From contig CM028381.1 of the NCBI GenBank assembly GCA_013146195.2, positions 98,272,380 through 98,336,379 of the forward strand: 64,000 bases of DNA, written 5' to 3'. This document shows positions 20,960 through 32,760 of the stretch, one piece after another. The position numbers and the translations under genes were made by a program. How positions within the stretch are numbered: the stretch's first letter is position 1; the number at the start of each line of letters is the position of its first letter. The DNA comes from Codonopsis lanceolata (taxonomy: Eukaryota > Streptophyta > Magnoliopsida > Asterales > Campanulaceae). Below the pieces are notes generated by a model. That model saw only the letters and a program-made list of their open reading frames with translations, made no database searches and had not been told where the DNA came from.

Positions 20960-22129
20960 TCAAGCATAGTACCTTTTGAGCTTGTCAAGATTAAAGGGCT
21001 GAATGAGATCTTCTCCTTCTTGGTTCGTGAGAAGTACGGCATCTCCCGACTGGATTTCTTTGACAATATATGGTCCCATCCATGGAGATTTCCATTTTCC
21101 CCTAGTATCAACATAACTAGGGGGTTTTTCTCGAAGCACAAGGTCCCCGACTTGGATGTCGCGACCTTTGACTTTTTTATTGAAGGCCCGAGTTATGCGC
21201 CTTTGATATGCCCGGGTATGCTCCAGGGCTAGCAAGCGCTGTTCGTTGATGAGGGCTAATTCTTCAAATCGCCCTTTAACCCAATCAACTTCTGCTATGC
21301 CAGATTCCATCATCATTCTTAGTGATGAAATTTCAACTTCAATAGGCAGAACTGCTTCCATGCCATATGCCAAGGAATAAGGGGTAGCCCCAGTGGGAGT
21401 GCGGACTGTGGAGCGATATCCCCAGAGGGCTAGCGGTAATTTTTCTGGCTAGTTTCTTCCTGTATCAGCCATTTTTCTGATGATATTTTCGAGTGTTTTG
21501 TTGGCTGCTTCAACGGCACCATTGGATTGCGGCCGGTAGGGGGAGGATTTAAGCCTTTGAATCTTGAATTCGTCGAGTAGACGATTCACGTCCCCTTCAA
21601 AATGTGTGCCGTTGTCGGAGATTATTTCGAAAGGTACTATGTAGCGATATATGATGTTGGTTCGGATGAATTCGGACACCTTTCGAGCATTCATGATTTT
21701 ATAGGAAGAGGCCTCCATCCACTTTTGTGAAGTAATCGACGGCTACTAGGGCATATTCATGGCCATTGGATCCCTTCAGGTGAATTTGGCCTATGACGTC
21801 GATTCCCCATGTTGAGAAGGGAGGGGCGTGAGTTATATAAGACGCTTGCGGGGCACGTCTTTGCAGATTTGTAAAGCGCCGACACTTGTCGCAATGACGC
21901 ACTCCACCGAATCTGATCGGTTTCCTGCAGTACTCAATAGTATCCATGCCGGATGATTTTCTTGGACAGCATATGGCCATTCATGTGGGGTCCACAGGTA
22001 CCGCCATGCAGATTGATCCATGATTTGTTCAGCTTTGACTTGGTCGATGCATAATAAGTTAAAGCCTTGATAGTGCCTTTTATATAGGCTGCCACCGCTT
22101 AGTACAAATTGTGAGGCCCACCTCCGCAT
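20960..22129 (-). pseudogene. Tat integrase
   Basis: In sense order: a zinc-finger region with HCDKCRRFTNLQ (two Cys of HHCC), the core start PFSTWGIDVIGQI (catalytic Asp), NGHEYALVAVDYFTK, then IISDNGTHFEGD (second Asp) and PYRPQSNGAVEAANKTL (catalytic Glu), and the C-terminal domain YGMEAVLPIEVEISSL to GKWKSPWMGPYIVKEI and LKRYYA. All three DDE residues are present, but frames change at about 21980, 21710 and 21440. It ends about 35 bp before the duplicated 49-bp block. The enzyme would insert element cDNA into chromosomal DNA. Confidence 0.92.
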
Positions 22130-22185
22130 GGAGACTTTTCCTCTTTTGTTTAAGCCGGGAGGATAGATCCCTTTCTAAAGCAGGT

Positions 22186-22743
22186 TTAAGATATCGCCGG
22201 GGCTCGTGATGCTGAGGCTGCATTAATTTTGAAGCAGTATGCCGGAGTGACCTTCTTCCCAACTACGGATGGTTGGACTTGGGTTTCTGTGAAAATTTGG
22301 ACTAACGATGCATGAGTGGCCAATGCATCGGCAAATTGATTTCTATCTCGTGGCAGATAGTGGAACGAGATAGAATCAAATCGGGCGGCAAGTGCTGTTA
22401 ATTTGACATGATAGAGTTGCAGCTTGGGATCTTGGGTTCTCCATTTCCCTTCGACTTGATTTATGATCAGAGCAGAGTCTCCATAGACTTCGAGATCTTT
22501 GGCTCCTTTTTTGAGAGCTTCTTTTAGGCCAGCAATACAGACTTCATATTCTGTTGTATTATTTGAGCATTCAAACTCCAATCTTATAGCCAGCGGAGTA
22601 TGAGAATCGGTTGGGTCTATTAGCAAGATTCCTATGCCGAAGCCTCTTTTATTTGCAACTCCTTCAAAGAACATCTGCCAGCTGGTGTCATGGTCAGTGA
22701 GTTTCCAGGACACCTTCGTATGGGAAGTCAGGCTCAGTTGCAT
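22186..22743 (-). pseudogene. Tat RNase H (second, archaeal-type)
   Basis: 185-codon frame with SWQMFFEGVANKRGFGIGI (an Asp is usual at the Glu of FFEG), NNTTEYEVCIAGLKEAL (catalytic Glu) and VYGDSALIINQVEGKW (catalytic Asp), then HYLPRDRNQFADALA. This sequence type matches the additional RNase H that Tat elements carry between the RT/RNase H unit and integrase. The frame is open across the domain; its end runs out of frame with the integrase. Confidence 0.85.
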
Positions 22744-24642
22744 CTTCGGTTTTTAAGGGCAGATCGACTAAGTGGTCTGCAATCACGCTGCCTTTGATAG
22801 ATTTGAGTGTGACATAGGTTATGTCAAACTCGTTGAGAAGAAAGGACCACTTGGCTAGTTGCCTGGAAAGTGATGGCTTGTCGAAGATGTATTTTATAGG
22901 GTCCATTCTGGATATGAGCTTGATGGACCGTCCTTGCAGATAGGTCTTGAGCCTTTGAGTGGCCCAATTAGGCCGGTGCAGCTTTTCTCCAAGGCTGAAT
23001 AGTTTAGCTCGCTTCCTTGCAGCTTCCTACTTATGAAATAGATGGCGTTTTCAATGTAGGAATTTTCTTTCTCTTGGGCGAGCATAGCCCCTACTGACGT
23101 GTCTGTGACGGTTAAATATAAGAGGAGATGTTTATGTGTATGGGGTGGAGCTAACACAGGGGGATTAGTAATATAGGCTTTTATTTTTTCGAAGGCTAGC
23201 TGGCACTTCTCGTCCCTGACTTGGTCAGTATTTTTCTTTAGGAGTTTGAAGAGGGGCTCACATGTGGTTGTTAGCTGTCGGATGAAACGACTGATATACT
23301 GCAATCGGCTTAGGAAGCCTTTGACTTCGGTTGGAGTTTTTGGCTGCGACATTTCTATAATGGCTTTTATTTTGGCCGGCTCGATTTCGATGCTCTGCTC
23401 GGTCACCAAGAATCCCAGGACCTTGCCTTTGGTAAACGTGCATTTGGTAGGGTTAAGCTTCATCTGGTGCTATCTTAACCTTTCGAAGAATTTTTGAAGG
23501 TCTTTTATATGGGAACCGTTGGCGTCGCTTGAGTGCACGATCATGTCGTCAACATAGACCTCCATCTCTTTATGGATCATGTCGTGGAAGAGGGTAATGA
23601 CAGTCCTTTGATAAGTAGCCCCAGTATTCTTTAGCCCAAATGGCATGACATTATAGTAGTAAGTTCCCCAAGGAGTAGTAAATGAGGTCTTCTCCTGGTC
23701 CTCTGCTGCCATTCTAATTTGATTATAGCCCAGTATGCCGTCGACGAAGGATCTGACTTTGTGAGCAGCGACGATGTCTACCACAATATCAATTTTGGGC
23801 GGCGAGGAAGCCATCTTTGGCGACGCCTTGTTGAGGTCGCGAAATCTCTGGTCGGACCTTCCGTTGGGCTTAGGAACGGTCACTATATTGGACAGCCAGA
23901 TCGGGTATTCAATTACCCGAATGAAATTGACGTGCAGCTGCTTCATGATTTCTTCTTTGACTTGTAGTGACCATTCAGGCTTGATCCGGCGGAGCTTTTG
24001 CTTGATTAGTCGAGCATCCGGATATATGGGGATCCGGTGTTCAACAATGGCTGGGTCCAGCCCCGGCATATCTTCATAGGACCATGCGAAGATATCTACG
24101 AACTCTTTGAGGTGATCTATGAGTGCTACCATTTCAGAGCCTTGTAAGTAGCTGCCGATTTTGATTTCTTTTATTTCGTTGTCCAGCCCCAGATTGATAG
24201 TGGACAAGTCTTCAGTTGCTGCTGATGAATGCTGTTGTTCCTGGTGCTCAACTGACTTTACAAGCTCAAGTAAATAATTTTCATCTTTTGGGTCCTTTTT
24301 ATCAAATGACTCATTATTATAGTTATTTAATGCGTCTTTTAATGTAGGTGCAACTAAGGAATAAACAAATACATTTAGATTATCATTAAAAGCAAATTGT
24401 ACAGGGTTTATTACATTATTGAGGACCTGGGGTTGGAGATCCTCAACTTTAGGGAGCGGATCGGTAGATGACCAATTCGTAAAGCTAGGGGAATAAGTAG
24501 GGATAGTATATCTGAAGCGGTCCACTAGATCTGCGGGCGTCAAAAGCGGGCCGATCGTAGTATACCAGTTCTGCAGAGGCTTATCAGTAATAAGTTCAAA
24601 CTCAGCAGGGAGCCTTTCATAGTTAGTGCCTTCGTCTATCAT
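22694..24642 (-). pseudogene. Tat reverse transcriptase and first RNase H
   Basis: The 390-codon frame (23470-24642) covers the RT N-terminus: FAWSYEDMPGLDPAIVEHRI, QKLRRIKPE, WLSNIVTVPKPNG, RDLNKASPK, SFVDGILGYNQI, TTPWGTYYYNVMPFGLKN and the YVDD active site. The next frame (22894-23463) continues with MKLNPTKCTF, VKGFLSRLQYISRFI, PPVLAPP and YFISRKLQGSELNYS (RNase H start); a third piece (22694-22906) ends the domain. One stop and two frameshifts separate the pieces. The segment after RDLNKASPK (MASSPPKIDIV) departs from the usual DDFPLPHID, so even the RT core has drifted. Confidence 0.92.
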
Positions 24643-25425
24643 ACCCAGGAAGCTGTCTCCTAGACATTTATTAGAAACTCCTTTTATTTATTAGCATATT
24701 TACAACACTTTTATTCTAGCTAATTCGATTAACTTGCCCTTTTAGACCTCCTTGGCTTGATTTGTTTCAAAAATTCTTGTGCCTACCATCGTAATTACCT
24801 CGTTATCAATGAGATCCGGAATTGCATCTCTGAGTTAATAACACTTGTCGGTAAGATGACCATTGCAACGGTGGTACTCACAATACTGGGCATGATTCCA
24901 GGTAACGGGTATCGGTTTGGGTTGTTGGTAATTATCAATGGGCTTAAGTATCCCATGGGCCCACAATGTTTGGAGTATTTCAGATCTTGGAGCAGGCAGA
25001 TTATCATAGTGCCTCGGAATTACCTCTTTCCTTCCTCTTGGCTTAGGCAAATTGCTAGATTGAGATTTGGTCAAGCAACTAGGTGGGGTTTTCTCCCTTG
25101 GATAATATTGCACTGGGATTGGCTTGCCTGAGAACCTGGTTTAAGAGGGTTCTTTTTCTGATACACAAATGATTTCTTTTGGAATCCATGGGGTCATTTG
25201 CTGTAAATAAGTATTTGAAGGGTCTAGAGGAAGATAATTCTTTTGGTTGTAATAGCAGGCATTTATGTGGGGAAGATTTGGGTTGATTTCAGGAGGATAT
25301 GGACTATGAGTATTTGAAATTATACCTCTTTGGGCCATGGGATCACTATTTGGCTGGTGGCTAGCACTTGGTGAATTTCTGGGAGCTTGAAAAATGGTAT
25401 TTTCTAAGGTATCGGGACAATTCAT
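24643..25425 (-). pseudogene. Tat gag C-terminal part, protease apparently deleted
   Basis: Frames at 25141-25425 and 24835-25113 give a Pro/Asn-rich stretch then PRHYDNLPAPRSEILQTL and YCEYHRCNGHLTDKCYQLRDAI, the Cys-His motif that ends gag in Tat elements. Only about 150 bp later the RT leader (GMIDEGTNYERLPAEFELI) begins. In complete Tat elements an aspartic protease lies between these blocks; no DSG-type motif is visible here. Stops are frequent (24650-24770). Confidence 0.75.
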
Positions 25426-25502
25426 TTCAGGGGGAGGGGGTGAGAAGTGTTAGGAACATATTTCGGGATTTTGATCTTTTGGGAGAAAGCGGCAAGAGTT
25501 TA

Positions 25503-25690
25503 TGAGAAACCTGTTAGAAGATCATTCACCACCTGATTTGTTATTCTTTCTGCATGGGCATCCAATTCCTTTTTTAGCCAAGCCTCAAGTTCAGGAGGAG
25601 GTACAAACTTAGGAGTTTTTTTTTTCTGGTTCCCAGCTGTTCCAATTGTTGCTAGCTTCCGTCATTACCTGTTTATTTTTAGCTGCCATT
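25503..25690 (-). pseudogene. Tat gag N-terminal fragment
   Basis: Starts MAAKNKQVMTEASNNWNSWE, shifts frame in an A9 run at 25620, and continues PPPELEAWLKKELDAHAERI to NDLLTGFS*. The Met follows the leader and is the only plausible gag start. The central capsid region expected in a Tat gag is not seen between this and 25425, so gag is reduced as well as frameshifted. Confidence 0.6.
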
Positions 25691-26787
25691 CTCGATTTGT
25701 ACCTTTTAAGCGATTCTCGCCTTTATTTGATTTGAAATTGATACCTACGATCGATCTCGCGTGACTTGTTTCTCGTATCAACCGGCCAGTATTATCTCTG
25801 CATTTCCAAATTCGGGCCAGGTTTATGAGCAAAATGAGTTTGGAGGTATCAGAAGGCTGGCTGAAGGCTTTCTGGGCTTGGAGTACAGTGTACCTTTATT
25901 AGTATTTTTTTTATAATTTATTATTTTCCTACAATTGACCGGATAAGCACCCCCTTTATTTTGACAGTCTCAGGACTTTTCCTGGAACAGTGGATTCTTT
26001 CTCCAGAGTATAAGACCAACGTATTCCACGCTTCGACTCCCAAGATCGGTGATGAGGCGAAGGGCCTATACTCTTTCCAGGATCCACCATTCGAAATGGT
26101 CTAGGTCGAGCATCAGAGAATAATAAATCAGCCCATGTGTATTTATTCATTTTTTTTATTTATGCGCATTTATTTTTTTCTTCATCATCATTTTTTTGCG
26201 CATTTATTATTATTATTATTTTTTGATCTCATATTTTTTTTATTACAGGGGCTGACCCACGATTCAACAATGCAAAAAACCGGTCGGTCTTTGAAGTGTC
26301 CTGAGAATCTATATGAATTCTAACGATGGCTTATGCAGGGGGTAGGCTGGCCATGGTGTAGGGTAGCAGTTCGGAATATATTTATATGTGTGCGCGTGTG
26401 TGCAGCCTCTAAAAAGCAGTAAAATCATTTTTTTTCAGATATAAAAACAGAAAATAAAAACATATATGGCTTGTCTTGCTGTTATTTGTGGATTTTGTCG
26501 GCTTTTTTAGTTTGAGCGCAAGAAAGCAAGCATATCACATCAAGAAATAGAAAGAAAAACGGGAAATCTATCTATCCCTATTAATTACAAATTGGTCCTA
26601 TGTCCCCAAAATAAAATGGCAGAATGAATGCAAATATATACATATTTTGTGGAATATAAATAAACAGAATGAAATAATAATATAGAGCCGAAAATAAAGC
26701 AATATTAAAAATAAAGCCTCGGCCCTTTTGTTGTGCTCCCCGAAAATTTATTGCGTATATATATATTTTTATTTTTGTTGTCTTTGC

Positions 26788-26825
<38 letters not shown>

Positions 26826-27059
26826 AATACATATATTTTTAAGTATATCCGTAACAGTGACTGGAATGAGACTGCTGCAAGATGGAGGATCATATCCACA
26901 AATATAGACACGGATCTATAGGAGCGCAATATTCAAATGCATAAATTAATATAACAAGCATACTTTAGCCAGAAACAAAGAAAAACAAAAAAAGTTTTTG
27001 TTATTTATTTATTTTTTATGAGTCTAGCTCTCCATTTTTATTTAAAATAAAAACGATCT
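25691..27059 (-). other. Tat 5' leader
   Basis: Untranslated sequence between PBS and gag. AT-rich with short (AT)n runs (26757-26821) and an ATT-rich stretch (26205-26225). The frames at 26581-26929 are translations of the AT repeat. Confidence 0.6.
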
Positions 27060-27077
27060 TCCCAGCAGAGTCGCCAC
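27060..27077 (-). other. Primer-binding site of the Tat element
   Basis: Directly after the LTR end ...CCCACA the minus strand reads GTGGCGACTCTGCTGGGA. TGGCGACTCTGCTGGGGA-type sites are the typical primer-binding sites of Ogre/Tat elements. This fixes the minus orientation. Confidence 0.85.
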
Positions 27078-28876
27078 TGTGGGTTCCCGGGAAATGCGCC
27101 CGCGCCTCGCGCGCCCTTGGATATGGGTGCGCGTACGTGCGGATGCGGGACACCACTGCTCTCATTCCATCCTCCCTTGTTTAGGGGAAGACAAAATTAA
27201 AAGTGCGAGATGAGTGATGTCTAAGATAGCGCGTTTGAATACGTCTCGGTAACTTTCAGTGAATTTTTTGTCCAATATGGGAGCTTTGAGTTTTCTATAT
27301 CAAGTTATCCATTTTTTTGGGGATACCATGATATAAGAATACATCACCCTTTCATTCACATTCTCCATTTTTTAGGGAAAAACGGAAAAGTGTAAGAAAG
27401 GAGTGTTGCGAGGCCCCACTATGGATTTTATAAAAATAGTCTTATGGCCTATTTCGGATCACTATGGGTGCTTTGGGTTTTCTATATCAAGTTATCCCTT
27501 TTTTTTGGGATACCAGGATATAGGAATACATCACCTTTTCATTCTCATTCTCCCATTTTTAGGAGAAAACGGAAAAGTGCAAGAAAAGATGTTGCGATGC
27601 CCCACTGGACCCAAAATGTTTTATAGAGTCGCCATATTTATTTTGAGGAAGAAATAACGAAAAACCAAAAAAAGAAAACCAAAGATTGTAAAAAACGGGT
27701 TCGGAGGCTAAGTTACGAGTTGGGAAGGTGCTAGGCACCCAACTCGTCATTTCGGTCTCAAAAATAGTTTTTGGCTAAAGTATGCTTTTTGTTATATTTA
27801 TTTAGCAAATAAATAAAGCATTAAAAGACATGAAATAAAAGCAAATACATCCGTGGCTACATTATTTACGAACTTGCAGCCTTCTCTTTACAAATAGTTA
27901 CAAATATACTTAAAAATATTTGGTCATAATAATGACACTTTTTAATGCTATTTCCTAACTAAATCCAGACAACACAACAGCTTATATTTTTACATTAGGC
28001 CGGATGGAAAATAGCACTTTTTACAAATAAAAATCTTAAAACTTATCTACTAGCGGACTAGGGTGTGCTCGCTCTGTCCTTCAGAGAGAGGGAGTCTTTT
28101 TTGATGAAGTGGTGTGGGGATTCGGGTAGAATGACTGCTTCCGAAAGTTAGTTTTGGCCTCGGGATCCGGGCGGAGTAACTACATAGATTTGATTGTTTG
28201 ATTGGCTTGAGGGAGGCGGAAATCGGGCAGAATAACAGCTTATTTCTGGCTGATTTGGTCTTTTAATTTGGGCAGAGCAACTGCTATTTCCGAGATTTTT
28301 GGATCAGGGGAATAGGGTGGAAACCTAGCTGGGGGGGCTAAGGCTCACTTTGACCGGTTGGTTTTGAGTTTGGAGGAGATTTGGTAGGGTTTCGAGGCTT
28401 TAGAGAATGATCTTTCATTATCTCACTTCGCTCTCTATTTCTTCAGCGTAACAATGATGCGTAGAATTTTGGGGAAGGAAAGGTGTTTCCGGAGTGTCTG
28501 AAAGTGAACCCCAAAGGCTCTATTTATAGCCTGGGAAGAGGACACCGAGGGAATTTCTTTTTCTCTCTTCAGGCTTCAGCCAGTTGTACAGAACGCCGAG
28601 AAATTTGCACATTACACTAACTGTTGTTGTCCTGTAGCAGTCTGGGATTTCCTGTAGCTTAAACTGGGCGCCACCCCCACTTCTTCCATGGGTGGCGCCA
28701 GCTTTGGCTTTCCTTTTCTTTTTTTGGCACTTTAGTCCATGCATTTCACTGTTTTGCGCATCCTGCTTTGTCCTTTTGCATTTTTAACCCTGTAACTTGA
28801 CATTTGTTAAATTTTAACATGTCTTGATATTTCATGTCATGTCACATACCAGGGGTACGAAATTGAGGTGTCTACA
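27078..28876 (-). repeat. 5' LTR of the Tat element
   Basis: Plus-strand ends TGTGGGTTCCCGGG and GGTGTCTACA. It keeps a CpG-rich tip (27090-27140) lost from the partner LTR. TATA box (minus) at 28521-28528. Plus-strand frames at 27403-27657 repeat those at 14538-14762 because they are LTR copies, not genes. Confidence 0.9.
28521..28528 (-). promoter_or_regulatory. LTR TATA box
   Basis: TATAAATA on the minus strand, equivalent to 15657-15664; the one expected to drive the full-length transcript. Confidence 0.6.
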
Positions 28877-29678
28877 ATTGTATTCCTTGAAATTCCACCA
28901 TGATCACTAAGTCGGCTATATGATTATCGAATTACTGATTTTATCGAATTCCACTTGATTAGTGAATATGATTATCGAACAATTGAAATATCGAATGCCA
29001 CCTAGCTAGTGGTATGGTTATCCGGATATACCAATTTTATCGAACTATCGAAACTCTTCAAACTAAATATTTGAATTTGCTTATGTGATCATGAGATTTT
29101 GTGAGTAGACAATTGTCTCAAATCGGTATGGGACGATTGGTGACAATTGATTACTCGAGTCACATTTGTACGTTTATTTTCATTTGGATTCTTACTCACT
29201 TAAATCGAAATTTGATAATTGTTTCCGTTTATCGATATTTGAATAATGAATTTTGAATATTCTAAAAATATTCATCTCTGATTTGTTTCTGGGCAACTCC
29301 TCCTTAGTAACCGGAGGGGTTGCATTTGAACTTATTGAGCATTGTTCTCTCACCCTTCATACTCATCTTTTCAGGTAATGAGTAAGATTTATTAGATGAT
29401 TTCGGCTCAGATAGACCAAGATGACGGTTTCGAGAATTTTAGATCTAGTCATTCTTTTCAAATTACTTGATAATACATTGAATAAATTATAGACTCATGT
29501 TCAAGTATCAGATTAATTTTGTATTGAGTTACGTTGGGTTTATTTTTTGACTTTAGTAAAGGATGTTTAAGATTTAATTATTATGAGATTTGATACATTT
29601 ATGATTTAAGTTATAATTGTTAGTGACATGACTAATTTGTGGGACTACAGTGTCGATACCAAATTTGGGGGCGTTACA
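28877..29678 (+). mobile_element. Chromovirus-type solo LTR, right half
   Basis: Continues 12998-14254 after the Tat insertion; ends GGGGGCGTTACA and is followed by GTTTT (29679-29683), close to GTTTC at 12993-12997. Together the halves make about 2.06 kb. The CCCCG...CGGGG-type ends and the 'ctcatcttttcaggta' stretch near 29355 are reminiscent of Tekay-lineage LTRs. Confidence 0.65.
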
Positions 29679-29683
29679 GTTTT

Positions 29684-30830
29684 AAAACTTAAGGGCGTGG
29701 AATACGTCTGACCTCGTTATAGACTCAAAAATGTGTTAATATAGTCGCCACCTCTGTTTTATGATTAAACAGAGAAAAAAGTAAAAATACCAGAATGTAT
29801 AAATTCTAAGTTATGAGTTAGGAAGGAGTTAGACACCCAACTCGCCCTTTCGGTCTCACAATGGGTTTGTCAATATGCTTGCTTTATTTTATATATTTTG
29901 GTTTAAAAAGATAGATTTATATATAACAAAAGGAAATAAAGAAAAGTTACATTACATTTTACTAAATGAAATAAAGTAAAAGTACAACGAAATAATAAAA
30001 CTAGAAAATAATAGTAACATTTTAATAAGTTATTTTAAAATAAAATAACTATTATAATAACAAACTTATTTAAATTACATGTATAAACAGGAAAGAAACT
30101 TATTAAACAATAAGAAATATAATTATTTCTCAATTTAAAGTATAAATAGGAAAGAAACTAATTAAACTGCAAAAAACGTAACTACTTTTACATTAAAGTA
30201 AAAATAGAAAATAAACTAATTAAATAGTAATAAATTATAACTACTTTTACATTAAAGGAAATACGGAAAAAGAAACTAATTAAACAAATAGAAATATAAC
30301 TACTTTTACATTAAAATAAAGACATGAAGGAAAGTAATTAAATATTTACATTTTAACTATTTCTATATTAAAGTAAAAACAGAAAAACAAACTAATTAAA
30401 TATCTATATTTTAATTATTTCTTATATTAAAGTAGAAAACAAAACAAAAATTGATTAAATATCTATTTTAACTATTTCTTATATTAAAGTAAAAACAGAA
30501 AGAAAAAAAAATAATTTAATATTTATATTTTATTTATTATTTATAGATTATAATAAATAACTACGGGGATAGAACTTACCTCTTAGAGCGTGAGTATCTG
30601 AGCTCGGTATATGCCTAAGTTTAACCAATTTAGGCGATCTACATAGGCTTCTCCTGTCCTTCCCGGAAAAGAAGTTTTTTTGTTATTTTTGTTTGTTGTT
30701 TGTTGAAATTTGAGCAGCGTAATTGCTTGTTTTTGTGACTTTCCACCTCTATATTCGGACGAAGTAACTACTTGTATTTGTGACTTTCCACCTCTATACG
30801 TAGGCAGCCTATTTGTGACTTTTGTTCATT
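29684..30830 (-). mobile_element. Diverged Tat-family LTR fragment
   Basis: Shares in order with the young Tat LTRs: GCGTGGAATACGTCT, TAGTCGCCACCTCTG, a 'gacacccaactcgccc' block followed by 'tttcggtctca', and near 30720-30780 a repeated 'gcagcgtaattgc' motif. Between 29900 and 30540 it is replaced by a degenerate AT-rich tandem array (unit about 60 bp, 'ctacttttacattaaagtaaa'). The 45 bp at 12948-12992 are probably its other side, across the chromovirus solo LTR. Confidence 0.6.
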
Positions 30831-31703
30831 AAGTGTATCTTTGTCATTTTTCTTCTAAAAAAATTATACTTTACGGTTTTTAAAAATTATCATTGACTTT
30901 TCTGGTTATAATTTCACCACAGGAACCGACCTGAATACTAGTTCAATTTGGATACCCGAATTTGAAATTCCCAAATTGCCCAATTTGGATACCAGTCCAA
31001 ATCCAAACATTTCCCTCCAAGCTCACTTCCTCTATGGACGCGTGAGAGCCGCATACCATTAGAATGACGCGTGCGCCACACGCTCTTAAGCTGTGCGTGA
31101 AGGAGCTTCTGCAGTTTCTTTCGGCCTGCAAAACCCCTGCCCCATCTGCAACTTGTCCCCCCTGCTAGAACACGCCTCCCCCTCCTTTTCTATCTCTCTC
31201 TTTTTTTTTTCTTTTTCTTTCTTTGTCAAATCTTCACCCATTTCCAAATTATATTTTGTTTTTTCACCTCTTTTTTGTTAAAAAAGTTGTTCTTTTTTAT
31301 TATTTTTGAATTTTATTATTTTTTTAAAAGTAATTTGTTTTTTTACTTTTTTGTAAAAGATTTTCTTTTCAATGATAGTTCATGTATTTTACGAATTGTC
31401 TAAGTTTTCTTATTTTATATTTTAAGGAAGTGTTTGTTTGTAAGTTATGCAATATATTAATTAAAATCATAAAAAACTAATTTATTTGAAAAATATAATT
31501 ATAAATAATTTATATTTAAAAATTATAATGAGGTCCACCTTAAAAACAAAGTTGAAGAACAAAAAATTATGAACGTTTATTCTTAAGAAGGATGCGTTTT
31601 TGAAAATCTTAAGTGACATTATGGAACCCACTTAAGAACTAAAATAGGTTCTCCACCCTAATTGCAATCATTTGTAGAATTATTAGGAAAATTAGTCTAT
31701 ATA
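30831..31703. other. Unassigned AT-rich interval
   Basis: Includes a GC-richer patch (31020-31150) with short frames on both strands and a T-rich stretch (31200-31400). No recognisable gene or element edge. Confidence 0.3.
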
Positions 31704-32178
31704 ATTAATGTTGGGTTAAATGCACCATTTGTCATTGTACTATACTAAAGTTTACTAGCAGTCTATAGTCTATGTACAAAACAAATGCATGCCGTAAATA
31801 AAAAAAATACAAATTTTGCATATTGGCAGTCCATGACTTTAACTCTGTTAGGTGAAGTGCCGTTAAGTGAGCATGAGTCACGTTTTCATTGAGGGTAAAT
31901 GAGTCCTTTCAATCTCTACGAGGTTGCTGAATCGTGAAGATCGTGAAGGACGAGCCGTGAAGAACGTGGGAGACTTGCAACATCGCCGATGGATTAGGAG
32001 AGACAAGACCAGTAGTAGGTTATAGGTACGGTGAACAGAGGTCTTTCGATGGCGGTGGCTCTGAAAAAACAGAATGAGAGAGCTATCTTACCATTTATCA
32101 CACTTATGGATTTTTACAACTCTCAATACCGCAACTTTCGATCCCACCTTCGTTTACAACACCAAACCCTCCCATTTA

Positions 32179-32528
32179 GGGCTTGTTTGGTGCAGCGTTT
32201 TGAAAACGCAGCGTTTTCAAAACGGAGTTTTAGTGCTTGTTTGGTGGAGTGTTTTAGTCAAAACGCTGGTAAAAAACGCAGCGTTTTCTCTTTAAGTGTT
32301 TCAATGCAGCGTTTTAAAAACGTGGAGCGTTTTAAAACGCTCCAAATTTGTAGCGTTTTAAAACGCTATACGTTTTTAAAACGCTGCTTTTAAAACGCTG
32401 CATTGAAACACTTAACGAGAAAACGCTGCGTTTTTTACCAGCGTTTTGACTAAAACGCTCCACCAAACAAGCACTAAAACTCCGTTTTGAAAACGCTGCG
32501 TTTTTAAAACGCAGCACCAAACACACCC
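32179..32528. mobile_element. Hairpin Tourist-like MITE
   Basis: 350 bp, ends GGGCTTGTTTGGTGC / GCACCAAACACACCC, duplication TTA (32176-32178, 32529-32531), fitting PIF/Harbinger. The two halves are nearly exact reverse complements, built from many AACGC/GCGTT blocks, so the transcript would fold into one long hairpin. The similar peptides on both strands (32031-32526) simply reflect this palindrome. Confidence 0.9.
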
Positions 32529-32760
32529 TTAATCAAAATATCAAATATTAGGTGGCTTTATCTGGCGAAGCAATTGAGTTTATCTGGGTTCAATGAATCT
32601 GACCCAACAACAGACAAAACAGAGAGATCGATACGGGGAAGCTAACACGAAACCCTCCTATTTCTTTCGATGTATATTTATTAAGTACCCATTCGGGCTT
32701 TTACATGATTAATTTGTTTATAAACTTATTGCAAATTGAAGGGCTATTCCGATGTCGGAG

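Larger units (their letters stand above)
14255..28876 (-). mobile_element. Ty3/gypsy Tat/Ogre-type retrotransposon with antisense PMD gene
   Basis: Two LTRs of about 1.8 kb (14255-16024 and 27078-28876) flank a minus-strand internal region: PBS, gag pieces, RT, RNase H, integrase, then a 4.9-kb 3' region with a plus-strand plant mobile domain gene. Integrase last and the integrase C-terminal block (YGMEAVLPIEVEI, RAFNKKVKGRD) identify the Tat/Ogre lineage. LTR ends are TGTAGACACC and GGAACCCACA in sense orientation. A 5-mer TTGTA occurs at both outer edges (14249-14253, 28878-28882), one or two bases off the expected positions. It sits inside a chromovirus-type solo LTR. Confidence 0.9.

Noticed and set aside
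24757..25131. 124-codon plus-strand frame
   Set aside because: Antisense shadow of the Tat gag C-terminal region, which has the recognisable Cys-His motif on the minus strand.
32031..32526. Frames on both strands with nearly the same peptide
   Set aside because: The peptides mirror each other because the underlying DNA is a palindromic MITE; not a gene family.
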